DNA from: Siminovitchia fortis
Lineage (GTDB): Bacteria; Bacillota; Bacilli; Bacillales; Bacillaceae_C
Assembly (NCBI RefSeq): GCF_003605365.2
Contig: NZ_QYTU02000028.1
Span: 1 to 48,142, forward strand
Length of the DNA stretch: 48,142 nucleotides
Reading direction: 5' to 3'
Part shown: one piece after another, positions 8,761 to 16,557 of the stretch
Numbering within the stretch: the first letter of the stretch is position 1
How the letters are laid out: each line of letters starts with the position of its first letter
Made by a program: the position numbers and the translations under genes
Notes under the pieces: generated by a model
What the model saw: only the letters and a program-made list of their open reading frames with translations
Told to the model about the DNA's origin: nothing
Database searches by the model: none

Positions 8761-10458
8761 ATGTCAGACAGACTACAGATGATTGAGCGGCTGGTTGGAG
8801 TTTCGTCGTCAAAAATCAACTATTATACGGAACTCAAAAGTACAATTGATGAAATGAAAAAGAAAAATACGCAGCTGGAGATCATCAATGAAGTTATGAG
8901 AAGTTTCAATATTGATATGTCAATGGACGACATGCTGAAAAATATATTGGAAAAACTGCAGCAGATTTTTCCGCTTAAAAGGTTGAGTCTTTCCATTTTA
9001 AAGAACGGCAAACTCATGCCGGCCAATGTATACCCCCACGATTATGCGCATCTCGATGTCGGCAATCCGATTCCCAATGAAGGGTCCCTTTATTGGAAAG
9101 TGGCGGATTCCGGCGCCTCCTGCGTGTATCTGGTTAATGGGAATGAGAGGAAAGAATACAGTGAAACTCCGGCTTTTAAAAAACTAGGCCTGCGCCAGGT
9201 GCTTGTCTTTCCCCTTTATGGTAAAGGGCGGATCCTCGGTGTTTTAAGTCTTGGCAGCGCACAGCAACAGGATTATGACGGCGAAGACCTCGCTTTTTTG
9301 CAGCAGCTTTCGGACCAACTGGCAGTCTGCATTGAAAATGTCCGCTTGTATAATGAGGTGCTGAATAGTAAAAAGGAGTGGGAACAGACATTTCTTGCGG
9401 TTGCCGATCCCATCATGCAAGTTGATTTGAATGGCAATATCCTGAGATGTAATGGATCCGTCTATTCTTTTTTTCATCTGAACGGAAAAGATATTTCGCA
9501 CATGACATTGGATGATCTATTATACAGGCAGCAGGCAGAGCCTGACAGCCCATTTCAAGAAACCCGGAAAACGAAAGAGACGGCCTATCGTGAAATTACA
9601 TTGCATGACAAGACCATTTGCGAAGTGCATACATATCCGATCATGAATGAAAAGGAAGAGATGTACGGGGTGATCGCCTATATAAAAGATGTGACTGAAA
9701 AGCGCCATTTCGAAGCGCGCATGATGCAGTCCGGCAAATTGGCCGCATTGGGGGAAATGGCTGCAGGCGTCGCCCATGAATTAAATAATCCTTTGACGGC
9801 GATTCTTGGAAATACCCAGCTTTTGATGCGGAAAGCGAACGAAAACGAGTCTTCCCACGTGTTGCTGACAGATATTTTTAAATGCAGCAAACGGTGCCAG
9901 GACATTATTCGAAATTTGCTTACATTTTCCCGGCAGGATGAATATCTTTTCCAGACATGTTCGATCAATGAGGCGGTAGAGCAAGTACTGAGTCTCGTCG
10001 GATATCAAATTCGCCAAAGCCATATCGAGTTGGAGATTGACCTGGATTCAAATGTGCCTTTTATTGATGGAAGCATTCAGCAACTGGAGCAGATTATCAT
10101 CAATTTACTTTTAAATGCAAAAGATGCACTGGATGAGGTGGATAAGACTGGAAAAGAAATCTCCATCCGGACGGAAAGCGGCGCGGAAGAAGTCACTCTT
10201 TCGGTCATTGACAATGGAACGGGCATTGATCCGGAAAAATTGAAGGAAATATTCCATCCTTTTTATACGACGAAAGAAGCTGTAAAGGGGACAGGACTGG
10301 GTCTATCGGTCAGCCTCGGTATTGCGGAGGCTCATGGCGGAACGATTGATGTAAAGAGCGAGCCGGGAAAGGGCAGCGCATTTATCCTCCGTTTGCCGGT
10401 AAAAAAGATTCGATGTAAGGCGGGTGAGAACGGTGGCCAACATATTGATCGTCGATGA
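8761..10458 (+). CDS. Soluble sensor histidine kinase (GAF-PAS-HisKA-HATPase)
   Basis: Cytoplasmic kinase of 565 residues with no membrane segment. Order: short N-terminal coiled coil (about 20-45), GAF domain (about 45-200), PAS domain (about 205-325), phosphoacceptor helix GEMAAGVAHELNNPL with H339, and an ATPase domain with NLLLNAKDAL (N box), DNGTGI (G1) and GTGLGLS (G2). The NtrB-like H box pairs naturally with the NtrC-like regulator encoded next, which overlaps it by 35 bp. AGGAGG precedes the ATG. The input is probably a small cytoplasmic molecule bound by GAF or PAS; its location after an alcohol dehydrogenase suggests an alcohol or aldehyde, which is inference. Confidence 0.9.
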   Translation: MSDRLQMIERLVGVSSSKINYYTELKSTIDEMKKKNTQLEIINEVMRSFNIDMSMDDMLKNILEKLQQIFPLKRLSLSILKNGKLMPANVYPHDYAHLDVGNPIPNEGSLYWKVADSGASCVYLVNGNERKEYSETPAFKKLGLRQVLVFPLYGKGRILGVLSLGSAQQQDYDGEDLAFLQQLSDQLAVCIENVRLYNEVLNSKKEWEQTFLAVADPIMQVDLNGNILRCNGSVYSFFHLNGKDISHMTLDDLLYRQQAEPDSPFQETRKTKETAYREITLHDKTICEVHTYPIMNEKEEMYGVIAYIKDVTEKRHFEARMMQSGKLAALGEMAAGVAHELNNPLTAILGNTQLLMRKANENESSHVLLTDIFKCSKRCQDIIRNLLTFSRQDEYLFQTCSINEAVEQVLSLVGYQIRQSHIELEIDLDSNVPFIDGSIQQLEQIIINLLLNAKDALDEVDKTGKEISIRTESGAEEVTLSVIDNGTGIDPEKLKEIFHPFYTTKEAVKGTGLGLSVSLGIAEAHGGTIDVKSEPGKGSAFILRLPVKKIRCKAGENGGQHIDRR

Positions 10459-11872
10459 TGATCGGGAGGTCGGCAATTTTTTACGTTATTTTTTTAAGGA
10501 GAAAGGCTTCGAGGTGCACATGGCATACAGCGGCCAGGACTTCAGACGGCTATTTGGGCAGCAGGCCTATCATCTGGCATTGATCGATGTGAAGCTTCCC
10601 GACACAAGCGGGCTGGACATATTAAAGGACCTATCTGCACATATGCCATCATGCAAAACCATTGTCATGACCGGTTACAGTACGGTTAAAGTGGCTGTTG
10701 ATGCGATCAAGCTCGGGGCCAATGACTTTATTGAGAAACCGTTTGATGACTTGGATGATTTGGAAAGGACAATCGATCATCTTCTGGCGAATAAGGCGAC
10801 AGCTGCGGAAACCGACATTCAAGGACTGGCAAAGGAATGCGGCATCGTGACAGAAAAAAGCGATGCGATGGCTCGGTTGCTGACGCTTGCTTATAAAATC
10901 GCTCCGAAAAATATAAATGTCCTGATCCAGGGAGAAACAGGAACAGGGAAGGAGCTTTTAGCTCATTTCATTCACCGTGCGAGCCAGCGAAACGGACAGC
11001 CTTTTATCGGCATCAACTGCGGCGCCCTAACTGAAACACTGCTGGAAAGCGAATTGTTCGGCCACGAAAAGGGAGCGTTCACTGGAGCGGCGAAGGAAAG
11101 AAGAGGTGTGTTTGAAATTGCCGGAAAAGGAACTTTGTTTTTGGATGAAATCGGAGAGGCGTCGATATCCACACAGGTGAAGCTGCTGCGTGTTTTGGAA
11201 ACCGGCGAGTATATGCGGGTGGGCGGTGAAGCGGTACAAAAGACAAATACCCGTATTGTTTCTGCGACTCATGTTGACTTGGCTGAAGCAGTAACCAATA
11301 GAGCGTTCCGTGAAGACCTCCTATACCGGCTGGATGTCGTAAAGCTGGTCATCCCTCCATTACGGGAAAGGCGGGAAGACATCCGGCTGATTGCGGAACA
11401 TCTGCTGGAAAAAGCAGGGGTGGCGGTACAATTGAACGAGGCTGCTGCGACGCTCCTTGAGCAGTATGAATGGCCCGGGAATGTAAGGGAGTTGTCCAAT
11501 GTCATCAAGCGCGCTATATCGATCATGGATGAGGGCAGCGGAGTCATAACACCAAAGCATTTGCCGAAAAAAATTCTCTCTGGAAAGTCCCTGTTGATTG
11601 AAAAGGTAAAACCAAAAGAAGAGAGTTTTGAGGAATTTTTAAAACAATGGACTGAGGATATGCTGGAAATCTGGAATAATGAGGGAAAAGTGGAAATGGA
11701 GATGGTCCTCAACAAGGTAAAGGTGCTGGAGCGTGAGATTGGCAGGGCATTCGTCATGAAAGTTTTAAAGGAAACGGTAGGAGACCGTCAAGAAGCCGCT
11801 GGAAGATTGAACATAAGCATGCGAAAGCTCCGATATTTATTGAACGAAAAAGGGCAGCCGTCCATAAAATGA
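10424..11872 (+). CDS. NtrC-family response regulator, sigma-54 activator
   Basis: Activator of 482 residues: receiver domain (about 1-125, phosphoacceptor D55 in LIDVKLP), AAA+ ATPase (Walker A GETGTGKE, GAFTGA loop that contacts sigma-54, Walker B LFLDEIGE) and a C-terminal Fis-type helix-turn-helix (DRQEAAGRLNISMRKLRYLL). The GAFTGA motif is intact, so sigma-54 dependence is a strong prediction. A spacer of about 60 residues (near 395-455) between AAA+ and the DNA-binding domain is longer than usual. The start is GTG 10424 or GTG 10433. The best target in the window is the -24/-12 promoter at 13282-13297. Confidence 0.92.
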   Translation: MRTVANILIVDDDREVGNFLRYFFKEKGFEVHMAYSGQDFRRLFGQQAYHLALIDVKLPDTSGLDILKDLSAHMPSCKTIVMTGYSTVKVAVDAIKLGANDFIEKPFDDLDDLERTIDHLLANKATAAETDIQGLAKECGIVTEKSDAMARLLTLAYKIAPKNINVLIQGETGTGKELLAHFIHRASQRNGQPFIGINCGALTETLLESELFGHEKGAFTGAAKERRGVFEIAGKGTLFLDEIGEASISTQVKLLRVLETGEYMRVGGEAVQKTNTRIVSATHVDLAEAVTNRAFREDLLYRLDVVKLVIPPLRERREDIRLIAEHLLEKAGVAVQLNEAAATLLEQYEWPGNVRELSNVIKRAISIMDEGSGVITPKHLPKKILSGKSLLIEKVKPKEESFEEFLKQWTEDMLEIWNNEGKVEMEMVLNKVKVLEREIGRAFVMKVLKETVGDRQEAAGRLNISMRKLRYLLNEKGQPSIK

Positions 11873-11883
11873 ACGGGTGCCCT
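11851..11883 (+). terminator. Hairpin terminator of the ADH/kinase/regulator operon
   Basis: AGGGCAGCCGT pairs with ACGGGTGCCCT (one mismatch) around the stop codon. Only GTTT follows, so efficiency is uncertain. Confidence 0.5.
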
Positions 11884-11949
11884 GTTTATGGTGGTATAGG
11901 AAATTATAAAGCGCTTAATTTGTTGATAACTCATTATCTTTTTGTGCTA

Positions 11950-12093
11950 CGTCCGGCTCCAGCGCCTATCGACTAGCAGACTTCACGCTTCTTCCTACGA
12001 TAAGTCAACATCGCTCCGCTCCGCTGCGCGTGTTTCCTTTATCTCGTCAGAAGCACTCCAGTCTGTACGTCGATAAACAGGCGCTTGCGCCTT
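11950..12093 (+). repeat. Intergenic repeat, family 2, copy C (short form)
   Basis: It shares the left end (GGCTCCAGCGCCTATCGACT), the TACGATAAGTCAACATCG block and the right end (GCGCTTGCGC) with copies A and B. It lacks about 140 bp of their middle. It sits between convergent genes. The following 12094-12224 is not repeat: its plus strand reads open as a short peptide (DHAPWIAYPDHQVEAEYRSF onward) that might be a decayed gene end, which I cannot identify. Confidence 0.8.
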
Positions 12094-12224
12094 TGTTTTT
12101 CTCTGGAACGGATCATGCACCTTGGATTGCATATCCGGATCACCAGGTGGAAGCGGAGTACCGGAGTTTCCTTGAAAAGAATGTATTCCGGCTGTTTAAT
12201 CTTGATGGAAAAATTGGTCTTGCT

Positions 12225-13235
12225 TTAAAACGTCAATACTACACGTCCGTTGATCTGGCCTTTTTCCATTCGATCAAATACGTGGTTGATTTCATCAAGC
12301 TCAGCAGTAGATACAATGGCTTTAACTTTCCCATCTGCGGCAAATTGAAGGGCTTCCTGCATATCTTTTCGTGTGCCGACGATGGAGCCTTTGACTGTTA
12401 CACCGTTTAAAACCGTATTGAAAATCGGAACAGGGATCTCATCGTTGGGCAATCCGACAAGCACTACCGAGCCCCCGCGTTTGACAGAATGATAAGCCTG
12501 TTCGAATGCGGCTTTGTTTACCGCCACGCTGATAGCAGCCTGAACGCCGCCCACTTGATCCTTGATGGCTTGCGCCGGGTCTGAGGTTTTCCCGTTAACA
12601 GTCAAATCAGCCCCTAAGTCTTTAGCAAGTTGGAGCTTATCATCATTGATATCGACAGCCACTACATTGAAGCCCATGGCTTTTGCATATTGAAGGGCAA
12701 TATGGCCCAACCCGCCAATGCCGTAAATCGCAACCCAATCGCCGGCCTTGGCACCGGAGACTTTCAGAGCCTTATAAGTGGTCACTCCTGCACATAAAAT
12801 TGGTGCAATTTCCACGGGGTCGACGCCATCCGGAATTCTTGCGACGTAATCAGCGGGCGCCACGCAATATTCGGCAAAAGCACCATCAGCGGAGTAGCCG
12901 CCATTCAATTGATTTGGGCAGAGTGTTTCATTTCCGGATAGACAATACTCGCATTCTCCACAAGCCCTAAAAAGCCATGGAATCCCGACGCGGTCCCCTT
13001 TTCTCAAAGAAGTTACGCCTTGTCCAACCTGTTCAACAATACCGACACCTTCGTGGCCCGGAATGACCGGAAGCTTCGGCTTGACCGGCCAGTCTCCATG
13101 TGCGGCATGCAGGTCGGTGTGGCAAACCCCGCATGCTTCCATTCTGATCAAAACTTCACCAAGCTTCGGCTGGGGAATTTCCACCTCCTTAATTTCAAGT
13201 TTTTCTTGGAACTCATTGACGACTGCTGCTCTCAT
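12225..13235 (-). CDS. adhT: Zinc-dependent alcohol dehydrogenase (AdhT/AdhA type)
   Basis: NAD-dependent medium-chain alcohol dehydrogenase of 336 residues, the size of the Geobacillus ADH-T group. Catalytic zinc ligands C38 and H61-E62 (PGHEG) are present. The structural zinc site has four cysteines at 92, 95, 98 and 106. The Rossmann motif is [14 protein letters not shown] (about residue 172). AAGGAGG precedes the ATG by about 9 bases. The gene is convergent with the kinase/NtrC operon, and its promoter is a sigma-54 type element, so expression should need the adjacent activator or a similar one. Ethanol or another primary alcohol is the expected substrate from the family. Confidence 0.92.
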   Translation of the reverse strand: MRAAVVNEFQEKLEIKEVEIPQPKLGEVLIRMEACGVCHTDLHAAHGDWPVKPKLPVIPGHEGVGIVEQVGQGVTSLRKGDRVGIPWLFRACGECEYCLSGNETLCPNQLNGGYSADGAFAEYCVAPADYVARIPDGVDPVEIAPILCAGVTTYKALKVSGAKAGDWVAIYGIGGLGHIALQYAKAMGFNVVAVDINDDKLQLAKDLGADLTVNGKTSDPAQAIKDQVGGVQAAISVAVNKAAFEQAYHSVKRGGSVVLVGLPNDEIPVPIFNTVLNGVTVKGSIVGTRKDMQEALQFAADGKVKAIVSTAELDEINHVFDRMEKGQINGRVVLTF

Positions 13236-13281
13236 TACTGATTCCTCCTTGGGTATGATGGCTTGCTTGTAAACTTAATAT

Positions 13282-13297
13282 TGCAAAAATAGTGCCA
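13282..13297 (-). promoter_or_regulatory. Sigma-54 (-24/-12) promoter of the zinc ADH
   Basis: Minus strand TGGCAC (13297-13292), five bases TATTT, then TTGCA (13286-13282): a full match to TGGCAC-N5-TTGC(A/T). Transcription should start near 13271, about 36 bases before the ATG. No competing sigma-A promoter is evident between it and the gene. Confidence 0.85.
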
Positions 13298-13333
13298 GCT
13301 TGATTTTGTTCATAAATTGGGAGTATAAAGTCG

Positions 13334-13391
13334 GTGCGGCCGTTTTATTGTCTCAATTTGCCAAAATTTCGGCTTGTGCGGCCGAAATTTT
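13334..13391 (-). promoter_or_regulatory. Candidate upstream activator sites for the sigma-54 promoter
   Basis: GTGCGGCCG occurs at 13334-13342 and 13376-13384, 42 bp apart (about four helical turns). The distal copy sits in a perfect 11-bp inverted repeat, AAAATTTCGGC (13363-13373) and GCCGAAATTTT (13381-13391). They lie roughly 65 and 110 bp upstream of the predicted start, where NtrC-type activators usually bind. Confidence 0.6.
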
Positions 13392-13421
13392 GTTGGGGAT
13401 TTTTTAAGTGAGGGAGAAACT

Positions 13422-13458
13422 AAAAACGTGATGCGTGCTTACGAAGGCACACATCACG
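13422..13458 (-). terminator. Rho-independent terminator of the PadR/DUF1129 operon
   Basis: On the minus strand CGTGATGTGTGC and GCACGCATCACG pair (one mismatch in 12) around an 8-base loop, followed by a T run (13426-13422). Confidence 0.8.
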
Positions 13459-13545
13459 CTTTTCGGACGCTCAGTTTTTTATAAATGGGCTTATAATTAT
13501 AATGAAATAAAGCCGAAGGTTAACAATTTTTTCCCTCCTATAGGT

Positions 13546-14208
13546 CTATTTCTTCTCTACATAAATAATAAGCCAGAGGATTGCCCCACCTATTAATGAT
13601 GCCCACCATGGAAAGTTGAAGGATGGGCCGATTTCCGGGGTGAATTTTGTCAGAAGCAATACGGCTCCCATACCCGCTGCTCCCGTTACCCCAGCTTTTA
13701 GCATATTCTTTTTTGTGTTTCGATTTTCTTTGAATAAGGAATTGTTTATCAGCCTTAAAATGAACCATATCGTAAGACTGACGAAACACGCGATGCCCAA
13801 GGAGACAACACCGGCTGCAAACAAGTTGACCTCTGTTTTAACCTCGATAAATTGTGAAAGCACTAAAAGAATGACGCCCCGTATCATAAGAACCCAACCT
13901 GCTATATTGCCAATGATGCCCGCAATAAAAGGAATTACATCCCGCTTCTTTTCTTTTGGCAGCTGTTCAATAATTTCATCCGCAAAGGCTTTTGGATCAT
14001 CCCCGAAAATATCTTTGGCTGTTTTTCCTTCTTCCTGGCCATCAAGCAAATGATCAAGCATTTCCATTAGTATTTCTTCGGACTGCTGCTCGGAAAGGGA
14101 GAATTGCAGACGAATATATATGAGTAAATCACTGTAATATGCCTCATTTTCCGGCGTCAATAATTCTCTTTTTTGATTGTTTTCTTCAATTAATTCTTCT
14201 GAATTCAT
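13546..14208 (-). CDS. DUF1129-like membrane protein
   Basis: Protein of 220 residues. The soluble N-terminal half (about 1-90, acidic, with LSEQQSEEILMEMLDHLLDG and an IFGDDPKAFADEII stretch) resembles the short domain found in many PadR-linked membrane proteins. Four hydrophobic segments follow (about 92-115, 127-150, 170-187 and 195-216). It is 4 bp downstream of the PadR gene, and AAGGTG precedes its ATG, so the two are almost certainly cotranscribed. No biochemical function is known for this family; a membrane-stress or toxin-response role is commonly guessed from PadR linkage and is not shown here. Confidence 0.75.
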   Translation of the reverse strand: MNSEELIEENNQKRELLTPENEAYYSDLLIYIRLQFSLSEQQSEEILMEMLDHLLDGQEEGKTAKDIFGDDPKAFADEIIEQLPKEKKRDVIPFIAGIIGNIAGWVLMIRGVILLVLSQFIEVKTEVNLFAAGVVSLGIACFVSLTIWFILRLINNSLFKENRNTKKNMLKAGVTGAAGMGAVLLLTKFTPEIGPSFNFPWWASLIGGAILWLIIYVEKK

Positions 14209-14212
14209 GTTT

Positions 14213-14536
14213 TCACCTTCTTTTTAATAGCTCATTGACAGGGTTAGAGATCTGATTCCATTCCTCAATGATGGTTGCCAAAGTTTCATGGCCTTTATCT
14301 GTTAAAAAATAATATTTCCGGTTTGGTCCGGAATCGGAGGGCCTCATTTCTCCCCGGATCAATCCGTTTTTTTGGAGTCTTAATAAAACGGGATAAATGG
14401 TGCCTTCGCTGACATCTTGCAAGCCGATGTCCTGCAGTTTTTTTGACAGTTCATAGCCATAAACCGCTTCTTTTTCAATTACTGCCAATACACAGCCATC
14501 TAATATTCCTTTTAATAACTGACTTCGTACAGACAT
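14213..14536 (-). CDS. PadR-family transcriptional regulator
   Basis: Small winged-helix repressor of 107 residues. The canonical PadR features are LLKGILDGCVLAVI, YGYELSKKL, EGTIYPVLLRLQKNGLI and GPNRKYYFLTDKG. The ATG at 14536 follows GGAAGGTG closely; a longer frame to 14572 has no ribosome site. It heads an operon with the DUF1129 gene and is probably autoregulated through the repeated GTTATGCAA motif and palindrome upstream. Confidence 0.9.
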   Translation of the reverse strand: MSVRSQLLKGILDGCVLAVIEKEAVYGYELSKKLQDIGLQDVSEGTIYPVLLRLQKNGLIRGEMRPSDSGPNRKYYFLTDKGHETLATIIEEWNQISNPVNELLKRR

Positions 14537-14562
14537 ATGCACCTTCCATTCCACATCTATTA

Positions 14563-14679
14563 TGTTATACAAGATAGCGGGGCGAAAACGAAGAGGAAAG
14601 CTCCTCTGGATTAGGTATTTGGTTATGCAAGATAGTCAGGTGAAAAGATAACTACTTGGTTATGCAAAGTAGTTATCTT
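14563..14679 (-). promoter_or_regulatory. Candidate PadR operator region
   Basis: A perfect 13-bp inverted repeat, AAGATAACTACTT (14645-14657) and AAGTAGTTATCTT (14667-14679), encloses GGTTATGCA. The phrase GTTAT(G/A)CAAGATAG or close variants occurs three times (near 14564, 14622 and 14659). Repeats with TGCATAAC cores upstream of a PadR gene fit autoregulation. Confidence 0.6.
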
Positions 14680-14791
14680 AAATATATACACATGTTTTAA
14701 TCTTGTCAAGTCTGTCAATCATAGTTCCACAAAATTTTTCCCTTGATATATAAAACCGGAGGAAAAAATGATCAAGTTCTGAAGTTTTTAG

Positions 14792-14983
14792 CTAAATACC
14801 TTTCCGCTCACAATACTCATCGACCAGTTCCTCAATCTGATCTAACTCCGGATATTCCCCGGAAAAGGAAAACTTCAATTCTTCGATGAACTCACCTTCA
14901 CGGTAAACATGAATTGCCCCATTTTGCTCAATGACACTGTATTCCGGTTCAAATATAAATCCATTTCTTTCAATGGCACCCAT
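14792..14983 (-). CDS. Small YbxH-like protein of unknown function
   Basis: Protein of 63 residues beginning MGAIERNGFIFEPEYSVIEQ and ending in an acidic helix (LDQIEELVDEYCERKGI). A longer frame to 15043 exists, but GGAG lies 9 bases before the ATG at 14983, and the shorter form matches my recollection of a conserved Bacillus family of about 60 residues. It has no signal peptide or membrane segment. It is monocistronic as far as I can see. The family assignment is from memory and should be treated as likely rather than certain. Confidence 0.6.
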   Translation of the reverse strand: MGAIERNGFIFEPEYSVIEQNGAIHVYREGEFIEELKFSFSGEYPELDQIEELVDEYCERKGI

Positions 14984-15204
14984 TTTCAACAACTCCAAAT
15001 GAAATATATTGGATTTATTATTTCTCACAACCAAGTTAATCATGCAATATTCGAATCATGGAAACCCTGACAGATTCCCTGTAAAATGAGATTGATCATT
15101 TGAAAAAGTGAGCTCAATAACCCAAGGTCCCATAATATGTTAAAATAATGAAACTTGGAGAAATTAAAGGAAAGATTACGGTCCAATAGCTTGGAGTGAA
15201 TGTG

Positions 15205-16251
15205 ATGTTTCATGATATTACAGTATCTGATTTACTCGCCAAAAAAGATCAAGAGCCGCATACAATAATCGATGTCCGCTCTCCCAAGGAATTCAAGGAA
15301 GCGACGATTCCAGGCAGCATCAATATTCCGATTTTAAATGATGAAGAGCGTGCGGAAGTCGGAACGATTTACAAACAGGCGGGAAAAGAAGCAGCGATGG
15401 AAAAAGGGCTGGCTATCTTTTCAAAAAAGCTCCCTGAGTTTATCGGCGAATTCAAAAAGGTTGAAACGCCTATGACTGTTTTTTGCTGGCGCGGAGGAAT
15501 GCGCAGTAAAACCACGGCAACTGTTCTGGATTTAATGGGAATCCGTGTGAACCGTTTAAACGGTGGTATCCGCTCATACCGGCGCTGGATTGTCAATTAC
15601 CTGGAAACAGGGAGGTTCCATCCGGAATTGCTTGTTTTGAATGGATACACTGGGACAGGCAAAACTATTATTTTACAGAAACTGAAGGAAAAAGGGTATC
15701 CTGTCATTGATCTTGAAGAAATGGCGGGACACCGCGGATCGATTTTCGGCCAGATAGGCCTGACGCCGAGCAACCAAAAGAAATTTGATGCTGCACTCGT
15801 GACAGAAATGCTGAAATATGAAAATGAACGGTTTGTTTTTATCGAAGGGGAGAGCAAACGGATCGGAAGAGTTTATTTGCCGGATATCATTTATGACAAA
15901 AAGGAAAAGGGCTTGCAGATCTTCATCGATTTGCCGCTGGAAGAGCGGGTGAAAAACATTATTGAAGAGTACGAGCCTTGGAATTATCCGGAACGGTTTC
16001 AAGAGGCATTCCGATTGATAAAAAAGAAAATCCATACCCCTGTCGCAAAAGAGATAGAATCGTATTTGGAGAACGGGAAATTCATACAGGCTGTCAAGCT
16101 TCTGCTGGAATATTATTATGATCCAAGATATGAATATTCCGCTTCGCATTTCCCAGAATCCCAGAAAATTACGATTCAGGCGGATTCTGTTGATGATGCA
16201 TTAACAAAGGTATTGGAAACGATACAACGAGCAAATATCGGAATAAAGTAG
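15205..16251 (+). CDS. mnmH: tRNA 2-selenouridine synthase (MnmH/SelU/YbbB)
   Basis: Enzyme of 348 residues that replaces sulfur by selenium in the wobble 2-thiouridine of Lys, Glu and Gln tRNAs through a geranylated intermediate. The N-terminal rhodanese domain has the active cysteine C94 in CWRGGMRS, and a P-loop domain (GYTGTGKT, about residue 147) follows. The ATG at 15205 was preferred over GTG 15196 and 15202 because TTGGAG lies 8 bases upstream. Selenophosphate synthetase (selD) is not in the window, so whether selenium is actually used cannot be told. Confidence 0.92.
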   Translation: MFHDITVSDLLAKKDQEPHTIIDVRSPKEFKEATIPGSINIPILNDEERAEVGTIYKQAGKEAAMEKGLAIFSKKLPEFIGEFKKVETPMTVFCWRGGMRSKTTATVLDLMGIRVNRLNGGIRSYRRWIVNYLETGRFHPELLVLNGYTGTGKTIILQKLKEKGYPVIDLEEMAGHRGSIFGQIGLTPSNQKKFDAALVTEMLKYENERFVFIEGESKRIGRVYLPDIIYDKKEKGLQIFIDLPLEERVKNIIEEYEPWNYPERFQEAFRLIKKKIHTPVAKEIESYLENGKFIQAVKLLLEYYYDPRYEYSASHFPESQKITIQADSVDDALTKVLETIQRANIGIK

Positions 16252-16252
16252 A

Positions 16253-16293
16253 AAGAAGATCATCGGAATGTTGCGATGATCTTCTTGTTTTTT
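16253..16293 (+). terminator. Rho-independent terminator of mnmH
   Basis: AAGAAGATCATCG pairs perfectly with CGATGATCTTCTT over an 8-base loop, followed by G and six T. The remaining bases to 16461 contain no gene I can support. Confidence 0.9.
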
Positions 16294-16461
16294 AGCTCAA
16301 ATCATGCCCAGTCAGCATAATATAGCCTACCAAAAAGATATTTAATATGACGATAACAGTTGTACAGAGCCAGGCAGCAATTTCACCCCTGAACTGTTTG
16401 CAAGGTCACCCATTTCACAAGCAGTTCAAAGAAGGGAATTATGTGAATATGTTCACAATAA

Positions 16462-16475
16462 ATGACATTTGTCAT
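16462..16475 (+). promoter_or_regulatory. DesR operator upstream of the desaturase
   Basis: ATGACATTTGTCAT is a perfect palindrome closely resembling the DesR box before B. subtilis des. The adjacent CCGAAAGTGATTACG may be the weaker second site. It lies about 85 bases before the des start, and desR itself is 2.6 kb downstream. Confidence 0.75.
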
Positions 16476-16557
16476 CCGAAAGTGATTACGTTTATGCCTA
16501 CTCTAAATTGGTACTTGCTCTTATCATTAGATGTAACAACATTTGGGAGAGGGTTTC

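Noticed and set aside
12030-12410. 126-codon plus-strand frame
   Set aside because: It joins repeat sequence, an unassigned stretch and antisense of the zinc ADH; not a credible gene as a whole.
13363-13405. AAAATTTCGGC inverted repeat as a plus-strand terminator
   Set aside because: There is no plus-strand gene upstream, and its position fits an activator site better.
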